From: CACIAM-69d sp001698445
GTDB lineage: Bacteria > Cyanobacteriota > Cyanobacteriia > CACIAM-69d
Length of the DNA: 64,000 nt
Assembly: GCF_043235035.1 (NCBI RefSeq)
Contig: NZ_JAZAQF010000081.1
Coordinates: 1-64,000, forward strand
Reading direction: 5' to 3'
Position numbers and translations under genes: made by a program. Below the pieces are notes generated by a model. The model saw only the letters and a program-made list of their open reading frames with translations. It was not told the DNA's origin and searched no databases. Each line of letters starts with the position of its first letter. Positions within the stretch are counted from its first letter, which is position 1. Shown piece by piece: positions 41,217-50,525 of the stretch.

Positions 41217-41758
41217 CGGCCGGGCCGCCATTTCACAGAACAACCGATCGCCTCCGTGAAGGCAATCGCGATCGGCTGTTCATCCAAAAAACTGGTGATC
41301 GCATCCCGCAGATAAGCCTGCGTGACGACGGATGGATCCTGAGGGCTGTCATCCACCGCGCCGATATAGCGCATCACGCTGTTGGCATCCACCAAAAAAG
41401 CCTGGGGCGTTTTCTTGGCCCCGAAGCAGTCCGCCACATCCTGGGTGGGATCCCACAGGTATGGAAAATTCAGCCCCCGCTCCCGAGCAAAGACCTTCAT
41501 CGCATCAAAGCTATCTTCGGGGAACTGATTGGCATCATTGGCATTGATCCCGATGAGCGTTACGCCCTGTGGCTCAAATTCCGCTTGCAGAGCCTTCAGC
41601 CGATCGAGATACATCCCCACATAGGGGCAGTGATTGCACATGAAAATCACCACCGCCGCCTTGTATTGACCGAGATAGGTCGCAAAGTGGTGTACTTTGC
41701 CATCGGCCCCAGGAATTTCAAAATCGGGGGCGTATTTTCCGATACGTTCCATAAGCAT
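41213..41758 (-). CDS. Thioredoxin-fold (AhpC/TSA-like, TlpA-type) protein
   Basis: A 181-residue thioredoxin-fold protein. It has the CxxC motif in VVIFMCNHCPYVG, the TLIGINANDANQFPEDS segment of this subfamily, the cis-Pro region KKTPQAFLVDAN, and a C-terminal AIGCSVKWRPGR. The pattern is that of cytoplasmic peroxiredoxin/thioredoxin-like proteins annotated as 'thioredoxin family protein'. It probably reduces disulfides or peroxides. Its stop overlaps the ubiX start (ATGA), so the pair is coupled. A functional tie to prenyl-FMN synthesis is not established. Confidence 0.85.
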   Translation of the reverse strand: MLMERIGKYAPDFEIPGADGKVHHFATYLGQYKAAVVIFMCNHCPYVGMYLDRLKALQAEFEPQGVTLIGINANDANQFPEDSFDAMKVFARERGLNFPYLWDPTQDVADCFGAKKTPQAFLVDANSVMRYIGAVDDSPQDPSVVTQAYLRDAITSFLDEQPIAIAFTEAIGCSVKWRPGR

Positions 41759-42665
41759 GGGGGTAAGCCAGTTGCGCCGCGCTCAGACGGCTAGTTTGCT
41801 GGGGGTCTCAGCGAGGGGGTGCCACTTCGCCGAGAGCCGTCTATCCGGAAGCACACTTCCATTGATTCTACGAGGATTCGGCCAGATTCGTGCGCTGGAA
41901 TCATTTAACCTCAAGAACCCTAAGCCATTTTCGCCAGGATGGGAATTGATGAACTTGCGATCTGTGGTCGATCGCTGGGTGTGCAATTGGGTGTGCAATA
42001 TTGAAGCGACTTTGAAGCAGCGTGCGATCGGCTGTCGTCGTTGAGATTCCGGCTTGGCTCAAGATTGGCTACGAATTTGCCCTAGATTCACCCTGCCATG
42101 CGGGCGCGATCGGTTGGTTTCTAGTTCCAAAATCAGCGGCTCAGCAAGGCTCAGGATTCGCAAGCCTTGGCAAGTCATGGATCGGCCATGCCATACAAGC
42201 TCTCCGCAAGCTCTCAATTTTGGGTTGCGAGATTTCAGTAGGGGGTTGCAATTCAGGATGGGATGGACAATTTGCCGGGATTTGTCAGGATTTGCCGGGC
42301 GATCGGGCGCTTCGTAAAGTATCTACGTGAAATTACGCAATTAATTCGCAAGCCTTGGCATTAAATCGCACTTCGCAAGAATCGGGCCGAGGGATGAGGA
42401 AAATAGAAACCGATCGAAAATGGCTGGGAAAATTGGGCGATCGGGGTTTGGGCAGCACCTGAGGCCATGCTTGAGACCAAAATTTGGAAAAAGCAGTGGG
42501 GAAAGGCAGCGGCAAAAGGCCATTGGGAAACCCGTTGGGAAACTGGCACAATACCGAATTGGAGTTCTGACTCCCCGGCATGGCTTGCTCCCGGTTGGTT
42601 GGCTGGTTGTCGGCTGAGCCATGGATTCATGACCCAACGCACCTTACTGCACCTTTGCCACTGCC
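41759..42665. other. Intergenic region between divergent genes
   Basis: About 900 bp with no recognised gene, RNA or mobile element. Some frames are open for 60-100 codons, but they lack family similarity and ribosome binding sites. It is the promoter region for both the thioredoxin-fold gene and the Hsp70-like gene. Confidence 0.45.
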
Positions 42666-44345
42666 ATGACCATTGCGATCGACTTTGGAACCAGCAACAC
42701 GGTGGTGACCTATCTCAACCCCGTAACCGGCAATCCCGAAACCCTGGATCTCAGTGAACTTTCGGTGCGACAGTCTCCCAACCCGCCGCTCATTCCCAGC
42801 CTGTTGTACGTGGCCCAGGCGGCCGAAGGTCAGGTGGTGGCTGGCCAAGCAGTGCGCGATCGGGGGCTGGATCAATTGGCCGATGGGCGCTTATTTCGGG
42901 GATTCAAGCGGGGGATCGGAACCGCCGTTCAAGGATTTGTGCCCGAGTTAGACGGGCGATCGGTGGACTTCGAGCAGGCGGGGCAGTGGTTTTTAGATGC
43001 CATCGCCCACGCCCTGACAGAGCAGCAGTTTTTGGGCGGTGCAGGGGCTGGGTCACAACTGATTTTGACCGTGCCGGTAGACAGTTTTGAGCAATACCGC
43101 AATTGGTTAACCCGGGCGATCGCCCAGTCGGCCTTGGGGCAAATTGAACAGGTGCGTTTGCTGGATGAGCCAACGGCGGCGGCTTTGGGCTATGGTGCAG
43201 GCGATCGGGACTTGGTGTTGGTGGTGGACTTTGGCGGCGGCACGTTGGATCTGTCCCTGGTGCGGCTCGATCGCCCCAGTGCCACCAGCGCCGGCCGCCC
43301 CTTGGGGTTTCTGTTGAAGTGGGGGAACCGCGCCCTCGAGGATTCCCAACAAACCGTGAAAACCGCCAGGGTTTTGGCCAAAGCAGGGCTAAACCTGGGC
43401 GGATCTGATTTGGATAACTGGATTGTGGACTATTGGAGTCAACAGCAATCTGCGGTGGATTTGCCAAGCAATGCCTTGGGTAATTCCTCGGGCAATCTCG
43501 CGGGTCATTCTTTCCAGAAAACGCCAATTTTGCTGCGATTAGCGGAGCGGGTCAAAATTGCCCTTTCGCATCAGGAAACGGCCCAGGAAGTCTACTTTGA
43601 TGACGCGACGTTTAATAGCTTGGAACTAAGCCTTTCACGCACGGAATTGGAAACCATTTTGCGCGATCGGGGGCTGTTTCAGCAGCTCGATCGCGCGTTA
43701 GATCAAATTTTTCAGCAAGCCATTCGCCAGGGACTAGAACCCCAGTCGATCGAGGCGGTGTTATTAGTAGGTGGCACTAGCCAAATTCCTGCCATTCAGT
43801 CCTGGATTCGTAACTATTTTCCTGCCGAAAAAGTCGCCACCGATCGTCCCTTTGAAGCGATTGCCCAAGGAGCCTTGAAACTGGCCAGTGGCTTAGAAGT
43901 GCGCGATTTTCTCTATCACGGCTACGGGATTCGCTATTGGAACCAACGAGAAAAACGTCACAGTTGGCATCCCATCATCCCCAAAGGTCAGCCTTATCCC
44001 ACCGCCAAGCCCGTTGAATTGCTCTTGGGAGCCTCCATTGAAAATCAGCCCCAAATTGAACTGATCATTGGAGAATTGGGCGACGAAGAACAGCGCACCG
44101 AAATCTTTTTTGATGGCGATCGATTGGTCACCAAAACCATCGGTGGCCAAGCCTCAGTGCAGCCGCTGAATGATCGGGATGGCGCACGTAGTTTGGCTCA
44201 ACTGGATCCACCTGGAATGCCTGGCATTGACCGAATTCGGGTGGCCTTTGAAGTGGATGCCGATCGCACCTTGCGGGTCACCGTTGAAGACTTGCTGAGC
44301 GATCGTACCCTGCTCAACCAATGCCCGATCGCCCAACTGAGTTAA
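42666..44345 (+). CDS. Hsp70/DnaK-family protein (divergent)
   Basis: An actin-fold ATPase of the Hsp70 superfamily, 559 residues. Phosphate-1 motif IAIDFGTSNTVVTYL, connect/phosphate-2 region VVDFGGGTLDLSLVRL, the LLDEPTAAALGYG block and the adenosine motif LLVGGTSQIPAIQSWI are all present. After the ATPase part (about 400 residues) the substrate half is shorter and unlike DnaK (SIENQPQIELIIGELG; RIRVAFEVDADRTLRVTVED), and there is no EEVD-like or lid region. It is therefore not the housekeeping DnaK but one of the cyanobacterial Hsp70-like proteins of unknown client. It stands alone. Confidence 0.88.
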   Translation: MTIAIDFGTSNTVVTYLNPVTGNPETLDLSELSVRQSPNPPLIPSLLYVAQAAEGQVVAGQAVRDRGLDQLADGRLFRGFKRGIGTAVQGFVPELDGRSVDFEQAGQWFLDAIAHALTEQQFLGGAGAGSQLILTVPVDSFEQYRNWLTRAIAQSALGQIEQVRLLDEPTAAALGYGAGDRDLVLVVDFGGGTLDLSLVRLDRPSATSAGRPLGFLLKWGNRALEDSQQTVKTARVLAKAGLNLGGSDLDNWIVDYWSQQQSAVDLPSNALGNSSGNLAGHSFQKTPILLRLAERVKIALSHQETAQEVYFDDATFNSLELSLSRTELETILRDRGLFQQLDRALDQIFQQAIRQGLEPQSIEAVLLVGGTSQIPAIQSWIRNYFPAEKVATDRPFEAIAQGALKLASGLEVRDFLYHGYGIRYWNQREKRHSWHPIIPKGQPYPTAKPVELLLGASIENQPQIELIIGELGDEEQRTEIFFDGDRLVTKTIGGQASVQPLNDRDGARSLAQLDPPGMPGIDRIRVAFEVDADRTLRVTVEDLLSDRTLLNQCPIAQLS

Positions 44346-45396
44346 GTTCTGGTAAGTCCCACCATTCCTGAACTTGCTGCTAATCCCTATTCATCCCTGA
44401 ACCAGTGCCATGGGCAGCCCAAGGGGTGTTTCGCCAACTTGCAGCTCCCCCGGCCACATTGGGGCACAATGTGCAAGGGTTGGCGAGTATCGACTCGTAT
44501 TCGTTAGCATGAGCAAGATAAAACATTCAACCTCAGTCTTGGCTGTATTGGGCTTCATTGGGTGCTATTGGGTGCAATAGAACTCCGATGTGGTCTAAGC
44601 TCCTATGCTGAATTCACCTGAGTTCGGGATAGTTTGAAACCTCTCAATTTCTAATGGGTAAGCTAGATCCCAAAAGGCCGTCAGCAAACCATTAGGTACT
44701 TAGGGTGGGCAAGGGTAACTTCAGAAGTTCCAAACCCAACCAAAGATCAACAACAATTGATAGTTTCTGCCTATCCCTTGCTCACGTTGTAACTGTTGAC
44801 TGGTCTCCCACTTCCGATCGCCCTGATCCCGATCGTTCGTCCTCGACTGTGGGTTGGGGAACCGGAATTGCCATGGCTAAACCTAGGGTGTCTTGAGGGC
44901 TTTCCCGGGGTCTGATTGTGTCATTTTTTACAATCAATTTTCGATTATTGTTTCGACTGCTGCCACCGCTTGATCCAACCAACCGGATTTAGTTGAGGGA
45001 AATTTGACCTGAAAGTCGCTGAAGCAGGATGAAAGATTCAACAAACTCCACCGGCAACCCGACTGATATCAACCACTAGCGCTTTAGGTCTTAGGAATTT
45101 GGGGGGTTAGAAATTTTTCAGCATCGATCACCACTAGTCCTTAGCCCATGGATCCCAATCCCAGTGCGCTCATCACCCATTGGAGCTAGTTGCCTCTTGG
45201 TGCATATCATTCCTGTCCATTGACCGCGATCGCTTTCGAAACGCGATCGATTGCCAAAAATAGTGCTATTCAGGAGTTTGAGTTAGGGGGTAACCAACAG
45301 CGCTCTGGAGTGCTGAAACGGGGTGAATCGCCCCCCTAGTTGCATCACTCCAGTGCAGCAGAATCCAGTCGTGCTGAGTGAGGATCACCTGTCAGA
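44346..45396. other. Long intergenic region
   Basis: About 1050 bp without a recognised feature. No tRNA, known small RNA or repeat was identified. The longest open frame is about 60 codons and looks accidental. It may hold the promoter of the GGDEF gene and unannotated small RNA. Confidence 0.4.
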
Positions 45397-46521
45397 ATGC
45401 GCAATTCGATCACCGCCCGCACCGATGCCAATGTTGCGGCCAGTTACCCATCACTCTCATCCAGTCCTCTCTCCCACCCGATCGCATCGCCAGACATGGA
45501 GTCCAGCCGCAAACACTACTCACTGTTGATCGTTGACGACACTCCCGACAACGTGGATCTGTTGCGGCGCTACCTGATGCGCTTCAAGAAATTTCGCATT
45601 CAAAGTGTTGAAAACGGTCAACTGGCCCTCGAATATCTGCAAAATGTGCCACCTAAGGATCATCCTGACCTGATTTTGATGGATGTGGTGATGCCAAAGC
45701 TGAACGGGTTTGAGACCTACCGCGCTTTGCAAACCCTTTATCCTGCCTGGGATGTGCCCGTCATCTTCATGACGGGCCTTTCGGACTTGTCCAGCAAGCT
45801 CGAAGGGCTGGAACTGGGCGCAGTGGACTACATCATCAAGCCCTTCCAAAAAGAAGAAGTCTTAGCCCGTATTGAACTGCAATTGCGGCTTTTGGACTTG
45901 ACTCGGCAGTTACGCGCCAAAAATGAAGAACTGGAGCGGGAGGTGGCGGAACGGCAGCGGGTGGAAGCCACGCTGTTGACGGTGAATTTGGAACTGGAGC
46001 GTCTGGCCACCAGCGACGGCCTGACGCAGGTGGCAAACCGGCGCTGTTTTGACACCACTATTAATCGCGAGTGGCAACGCCTGGCCCAGGATCATCGTCC
46101 AATGTCGTTGGTGCTTTGTGATGTGGACTATTTCAAGCGCTTCAACGACCATTACGGTCATCAAGCGGGAGACGATTGTTTGATTCAAGTGGCCCGCACC
46201 TTGCAGGATGGCACACGCCGGGCGACGGATTTGGTGGCTCGCTATGGGGGAGAGGAGTTCGCGATTCTGTTGCCGGATACGGACTTGACGATGGCAGTGG
46301 AGGTGATCGATCGACTGCGAAGGGCGATCGAAAATTTAAAAATTCCCCATGAGCGATCGGAAGCTAGCCCCTGGGTCACGATTAGTTTGGGCTTAGCCTG
46401 TCAGTTTCCCAAAATGGGCAATACTCCCCAACATCTGATCGCCGCCGCCGACGCGGCCCTCTATGAGGCCAAACAGCAAGGGCGCAATACCTACTGCAAG
46501 CGCTATCTCTTGGAGAGTTAG
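45397..46521 (+). CDS. Response regulator with GGDEF diguanylate cyclase domain
   Basis: A REC-GGDEF protein that makes cyclic di-GMP when phosphorylated. The receiver (about residues 40-160) has acidic pocket VDD, phosphoacceptor Asp in LILMDVVMPKLNG, and the switch Thr and Lys (FMTGLS; YIIKPF). A coiled-coil linker (LRAKNEELEREVAERQRVEA) leads to the cyclase, with ATSDGLTQVANRRCFD, VDYFKRFNDHYGH and the catalytic RYGGEEF. The RATD located five residues before GGEEF is a complete I-site, so product inhibition is expected. The start is uncertain: the first ATG gives 374 residues, while ATG 45496 begins just before the receiver. No cognate kinase is adjacent. Confidence 0.9.
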   Translation: MRNSITARTDANVAASYPSLSSSPLSHPIASPDMESSRKHYSLLIVDDTPDNVDLLRRYLMRFKKFRIQSVENGQLALEYLQNVPPKDHPDLILMDVVMPKLNGFETYRALQTLYPAWDVPVIFMTGLSDLSSKLEGLELGAVDYIIKPFQKEEVLARIELQLRLLDLTRQLRAKNEELEREVAERQRVEATLLTVNLELERLATSDGLTQVANRRCFDTTINREWQRLAQDHRPMSLVLCDVDYFKRFNDHYGHQAGDDCLIQVARTLQDGTRRATDLVARYGGEEFAILLPDTDLTMAVEVIDRLRRAIENLKIPHERSEASPWVTISLGLACQFPKMGNTPQHLIAAADAALYEAKQQGRNTYCKRYLLES

Positions 46522-46726
46522 GGCCAGCTAACCAGTTGCCAAAGGCTGGATGCTTCGATGCCTGGGCATCCGTCGCCCAAAATCAACGACTTAAAATCAG
46601 CGGCTCAGAATTCGCGGCTCAGAATTAACCGCCCAGAGTTAATCGCCCAGAGTTAATCGCAAATTGCGATCGGTTCTGTTGCCGGTCTGTGGTAGTCTCA
46701 GGCCGGTTTCGAGCGATCCCAGCGCC

Positions 46727-47284
46727 ATGAACGTCACGCCGACCGACATTCCCGATGTATTGCTGATTGAGCCGACGGTCTTTGGAGACGATCGCGGCTT
46801 TTTTTATGAGAGCTTCAACAGTCGCACCTTCGCCGACAAAACCGGCCTCGATGTGACCTTTGTGCAGGACAACCATTCCAAGTCCGTGAAAAACGTGCTG
46901 CGCGGGTTGCATTACCAGGTGCAGCAGCCCCAGGGCAAATTGGTGCGGGCCGGAGCCGGGACGCTGTTTGATGTGGCGGTGGATATTCGGCGCGGGTCGC
47001 CCACCTTTGGTCAATGGGTGGGCTATGAGCTGAGTGCGGAAAACAAGCGCCAACTCTGGATTCCGCCGGGATTCGCCCATGGGTTCCTCACCCTGACCGA
47101 TACGGCGGAATTGCTCTATAAGGCGACGGATTTCTATTGCCCAGCGGGCGATCGCTCGATTTTGTGGAACGATCCGCAAATCAACATTGCTTGGAACCTG
47201 GATGGCGAGCCGATCCTGTCGGGCAAAGACCAGGCGGCCAAGCTGTTGGCAGAAGCGGATCTGTTTGAGTACGGGCAAATCTAG
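46727..47284 (+). CDS. rfbC: dTDP-4-dehydrorhamnose 3,5-epimerase
   Basis: The third step of dTDP-L-rhamnose synthesis. Cupin-fold motifs are complete: VFGDDRGFFYESFNSRTF, FVQDNHSKSVKNVLRGLHYQ (catalytic His in RGLHYQ), KLVRAGAGTLFDVAVDIR, and PPGFAHGFLTLTD. ATG 46727 begins the usual MxVxPTDIPDV N-terminus and gives 185 residues; upstream codons in the same frame are not conserved. rfbD begins 12 bp after the stop. Confidence 0.95.
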   Translation: MNVTPTDIPDVLLIEPTVFGDDRGFFYESFNSRTFADKTGLDVTFVQDNHSKSVKNVLRGLHYQVQQPQGKLVRAGAGTLFDVAVDIRRGSPTFGQWVGYELSAENKRQLWIPPGFAHGFLTLTDTAELLYKATDFYCPAGDRSILWNDPQINIAWNLDGEPILSGKDQAAKLLAEADLFEYGQI

Positions 47285-47296
47285 GATCGCGGAACC

Positions 47297-48175
47297 ATGC
47301 GGATTTTATTGACGGGCGCACAGGGGCAGTTGGGCGAGGCCCTGCAACCGGTGTTGGGGGCGATCGGGGAGCTGACGGCGGTCGGGCGCGATCGGGTCAA
47401 CCTGGCCGACACCGCCACGCTCTACGACGCGGTGATGGCGCTCCAGCCGGATTTGATCGTGAACGCCGCCGCCTACACGGCCGTGGACAAGGCGGAAACC
47501 GAAGCCGACTTGGCGATCGCCGTCAACGGCACGGCCCCCGGGATTTTGGCCCAAGCGGCCAAAGACTTGGGCGGGCGGCTGATCCATGTGTCCACGGATT
47601 ACGTGTTCAACGGACAGCAGGGGCGACCCTACCGGGAAACCGACCCCACCGATCCACTGGGCAGCTACGGGCGATCGAAGCTGGCGGGGGAAACGGCGAT
47701 TTTGGCCACAGCTCCGGGTCAGAGCGCGATCGTCCGCACCGCCTGGGTCTATGGCGCGGGCAAAACCGGCAACTTTGTGAAAACGATGATTCGGCTGGCG
47801 ACCGATCGCCCGGAACTGCGGGTGGTGGCGGATCAAATCGGCTCGCCCACCTGGACGCGGGATTTGGCCGGGGCGATCGGGCAGCTCGCCGGCCGCCTGG
47901 ATGCCAACACCGCCGGGGTCTACCACTACACCAACAGCGGGGCCGTTAGCTGGTATGACTTTGCCGTAGCGATCATCGAAGAGGCCCGCGCCCTGGGGTT
48001 GGAACTTGCGGTGGAGCGAATCGTCCCGATCGCTACGGAGGATTACCCAACCCCAGCCCAGCGCCCATCCTATTCGGTGCTGTGGGGCGGCAAGTTGGCG
48101 GCCTTGCTCGGCAGTCCGGCTCCTCATTGGCGGGCCAGCCTCCGCAAAATGCTGCCAGAACTGCTGAACCGCTAA
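47297..48175 (+). CDS. rfbD: dTDP-4-dehydrorhamnose reductase
   Basis: The last step of dTDP-L-rhamnose synthesis. It is a short-chain dehydrogenase-type protein with the dinucleotide motif LLTGAQGQLGEAL and VNAAAYTAVDKAE. The active-site Thr is in VSTDYVFNGQQG, and the YxxxK pair in GSYGRSKLAGE. The C-terminal part (GVYHYTNSGAVSWYDFA) is typical. It is 292 residues long, as usual. It follows rfbC by 12 bp in an operon. Confidence 0.95.
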   Translation: MRILLTGAQGQLGEALQPVLGAIGELTAVGRDRVNLADTATLYDAVMALQPDLIVNAAAYTAVDKAETEADLAIAVNGTAPGILAQAAKDLGGRLIHVSTDYVFNGQQGRPYRETDPTDPLGSYGRSKLAGETAILATAPGQSAIVRTAWVYGAGKTGNFVKTMIRLATDRPELRVVADQIGSPTWTRDLAGAIGQLAGRLDANTAGVYHYTNSGAVSWYDFAVAIIEEARALGLELAVERIVPIATEDYPTPAQRPSYSVLWGGKLAALLGSPAPHWRASLRKMLPELLNR

Positions 48176-48206
48176 ATAGCTCCCTGAATCCCAGCCTCGT
48201 AGCCCC

Positions 48207-48290
48207 GTAGGTTGGGTTGAGACACGAAACCCAACATCAGCAGACCTTGCCAAAATCACGTTGGGTTTCGCACAGATCAACCCAACCTAC
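48207..48290. repeat. 84-bp inverted-repeat element, copy 1
   Basis: It begins GTAGGTTGGGTTGA and ends TCAACCCAACCTAC, so the termini are inverted repeats. Inside, CGAAACCCAACA faces CGTTGGGTTTCG. The same 84-bp layout recurs at 49469-49552, after rfbA. Confidence 0.85.
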
Positions 48291-48315
48291 TAGCGCTCAC
48301 CCCAACGACTCCAGA

Positions 48316-48335
48316 CAAGGGGCTTAAGCCCCTTG
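48316..48335. repeat. 20-bp palindromic interspersed repeat, copy 2
   Basis: Identical to 19992-20011 (CAAGGGGCTTAAGCCCCTTG). It is followed by CCCCCAACGA, close to the CCCCCACGA after copy 1. Confidence 0.85.
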
Positions 48336-48386
48336 CCCCCAACGATTCAACGATTTACTCAACCGCGATCGCAGCGAGTTAATAAC

Positions 48387-49460
48387 ATGAAAGCCTTGAT
48401 TCTTTCGGGTGGCAAAGGAACCCGCCTGCGACCCCTAACCTATACGGGCGCAAAACAGCTCGTGCCGGTGGCTAACAAGCCAATTCTTTGGTATGGCATC
48501 GAGCGAATTGTGGCGGCAGGGATTACGGATATTGGGATTATTATCAGCCCGGAAACCGGCGACGAAGTGCGCGAAAAAACCGGCGACGGCAGTCGGTTTG
48601 GCGCAAACATTACCTATATTTTGCAGGAGCATCCGTCGGGGCTGGCCCATGCAGTTTCCGTCGGACAAGAATTCCTCGGTGACTCGCCATTCATCATGTA
48701 TTTGGGCGATAACGTCATCCAAGCGGATTTGGGGCAGTTTATCGACCAATTCAAAAAGCCCGGTGTGGATTCGGTGATTATCTTGCGAGAAGTGCCCGAT
48801 CCGCGAGCCTTTGGGGTGGCGGAAGTGGACGCGGCGGGGCGAGTGATTCGGTTGGTGGAAAAACCGAAAAATCCCCCCTCGAATTTGGCCATGGTCGGGA
48901 TCTATTTCTTCCAGCCGGTGATTCACGAGGCGATCGCCCAAATTCAACCCTCAGCCCGGGGCGAATTGGAAATTGTGGACGCGATCCAAAAGCTAATTGA
49001 TACGGGCAAAACCGTGGAGGCTTGCACCCTCGAAGGTTGGTGGCTAGACACCGGTAAAAAGGATGATTTGCTGGAAACCAACCGAATTATTCTGGACACC
49101 GATTTGCAGCCTTGGAACTATGGCGAAGTTGATGAATCGAGCAAAATTATCGGGCGGGTGGAAATTGGTAAAGGCTCCAAGGTCGTCAATTCTACGGTGC
49201 GTGGCCCAGCGGTGATTGGCGAGAATTGCACAATCGAGAATTGCTACATTGGCCCCTACAGCAGCATCAGCGATCGCGCCCATTTGGTGGATGTGGATTT
49301 GGATCACAGCGTGGTCTTGGAAGGGGCGGAAATTGTGGGGGTCACGGAGCGAATTATCGACAGCGTAATCGGTCAACGGGTGAAACTCCACGTGGGGCCA
49401 AAACGCCCGAAAGCCCTCCGCTTCATGATCGGCGACGACTCCCACATCGAATTAACCTAA
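48387..49460 (+). CDS. rfbA: Glucose-1-phosphate thymidylyltransferase (long form)
   Basis: Makes dTDP-glucose, the first step of the rhamnose pathway. The signature is MKALILSGGKGTRLRPLTYT; the sugar-nucleotide site includes YLGDNVIQ, EKPKNPPSNLAMVGIYFF and GWWLDTGKKDDLLE. The C-terminal ~110 residues are a left-handed beta-helix of hexapeptide repeats (IGRVEIGKGSKVVNS; AVIGENCTIENCYIG), the long RmlA type. ATG 48387 gives 357 residues; the frame is open a little further upstream. It has an 84-bp repeat on both sides, so its transcription may be separate from rfbCD. Confidence 0.94.
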   Translation: MKALILSGGKGTRLRPLTYTGAKQLVPVANKPILWYGIERIVAAGITDIGIIISPETGDEVREKTGDGSRFGANITYILQEHPSGLAHAVSVGQEFLGDSPFIMYLGDNVIQADLGQFIDQFKKPGVDSVIILREVPDPRAFGVAEVDAAGRVIRLVEKPKNPPSNLAMVGIYFFQPVIHEAIAQIQPSARGELEIVDAIQKLIDTGKTVEACTLEGWWLDTGKKDDLLETNRIILDTDLQPWNYGEVDESSKIIGRVEIGKGSKVVNSTVRGPAVIGENCTIENCYIGPYSSISDRAHLVDVDLDHSVVLEGAEIVGVTERIIDSVIGQRVKLHVGPKRPKALRFMIGDDSHIELT

Positions 49461-49468
49461 CAACAACA

Positions 49469-49552
49469 GTAGGTTGGGTTGAGGAACAAAAACCAACAAC
49501 AGCAAGCCTCACGTGGATCGCGTTGGGTTGAGCCTTGCGAAACCCAACCTAC
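49469..49552. repeat. 84-bp inverted-repeat element, copy 2
   Basis: It starts GTAGGTTGGGTTGA and ends AACCCAACCTAC, with the same length as the copy at 48207-48290 and the same internal GTTGGGTT/AACCCAAC pattern. The interior differs at several sites. Confidence 0.85.
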
Positions 49553-49603
49553 AGAACTGGTTGGCGTGGTCATGGATTTGGGGTTGGATTTTGATGGGGC
49601 GAA

Positions 49604-50485
49604 ATGCCGATTTTCTATTTCGTGATTGTGAATTATTGGTGTGGGGAATCGATCGCCCATTTATTACGATCGCTTGCCCAAGATAGCCCCGACCAGAATT
49701 ACCAAATCCTGATTGTCAATAATTCACCGGAGGATCGATCGCTTGATTCCTTCAGCGCTGGATTTGCCCATTGCACGATCCTAGAAACCGGCGAGAATCT
49801 GGGGTTTGGGCGGGCCTGCAATCGGGCGATCGCCTGGGTGGCTGATCGCGATCCGGGGGCGATCGTTTGGCTGATTAATCCCGATGCTTGGCTACCGGCG
49901 GGGACGATCGCAGCGGCCCGATCGCTCCTGAGTCAAGCCGATTGGGCAATTTTAGGCACGGCGATCGATCAACCCGACGGCCGGCCGGAGTTTCGGGGCG
50001 GCCGGTTCGATCGGAGATCGGGCTTAATCGAACCAATGACCCAAGAACCCCCCACCGATCCCAAAATTCAGCCCACGGATTGGGTGAGCGGATGCAGCTT
50101 GTTGATTAATTTGGCGGCGTTTCGAGTTTTGCCCCAGTTCGATCGCCGTTTCTTTTTGTATTACGAAGATTTCGAGTTTTGCCGCCGCTATGCTCGCCAA
50201 GGCCATTCGGTGGCGATCGCCCCGAGCCTGCGGGTGATCCATGCCACCTCGACGGTGACGGGTCGCCAACCGGAGCGGAAACTGCGCTGGTCGATCGGGG
50301 GTTATCTGTTGGCCCTGGCGATTCACGGCAGTCCTTGGGCGCTGGTCTATCGTTTGGTGCGGATTGTGGTCAGCGCGATCGCCCAGTGGCCGCAGCATCC
50401 CGCCCGATCGCGCGCCAAGCTCCACGGTGTGGCCGATGCTTGGCAACGTTGGCGATCCACACGCAACGGCTCCCCACGGCGCTAA
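49604..50485 (+). CDS. Glycosyltransferase family 2 (rhamnosyltransferase-like)
   Basis: A GT-A fold glycosyltransferase of 293 residues. The start FYFVIVNYWCGESIAHLL, the nucleotide-sugar region NSPEDRSLDSF, GENLGFGRACNRAIAW and the metal-site NPDAWLPAG match the GT2 rhamnosyltransferase-like group. The acceptor part includes FLYYEDFEFCRRYARQGHS (the ED[xx]D-like catalytic base region) and IHATSTVTGRQPERK. It probably adds a sugar to a surface polysaccharide. The GT39 gene starts 40 bp after the stop, and the dTDP-rhamnose genes lie just upstream. Confidence 0.88.
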   Translation: MPIFYFVIVNYWCGESIAHLLRSLAQDSPDQNYQILIVNNSPEDRSLDSFSAGFAHCTILETGENLGFGRACNRAIAWVADRDPGAIVWLINPDAWLPAGTIAAARSLLSQADWAILGTAIDQPDGRPEFRGGRFDRRSGLIEPMTQEPPTDPKIQPTDWVSGCSLLINLAAFRVLPQFDRRFFLYYEDFEFCRRYARQGHSVAIAPSLRVIHATSTVTGRQPERKLRWSIGGYLLALAIHGSPWALVYRLVRIVVSAIAQWPQHPARSRAKLHGVADAWQRWRSTRNGSPRR

Positions 50486-50525
50486 AGTAAAGCTCGACTT
50501 GCTTGGCCCACTTTTTCGGAAACCT

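Noticed and set aside
44346..45396. tRNA or small RNA gene in the long intergenic region
   Set aside because: No TPsiC-like GTTCRANYC with matching acceptor stem, and no Yfr-type motif, was found by eye.
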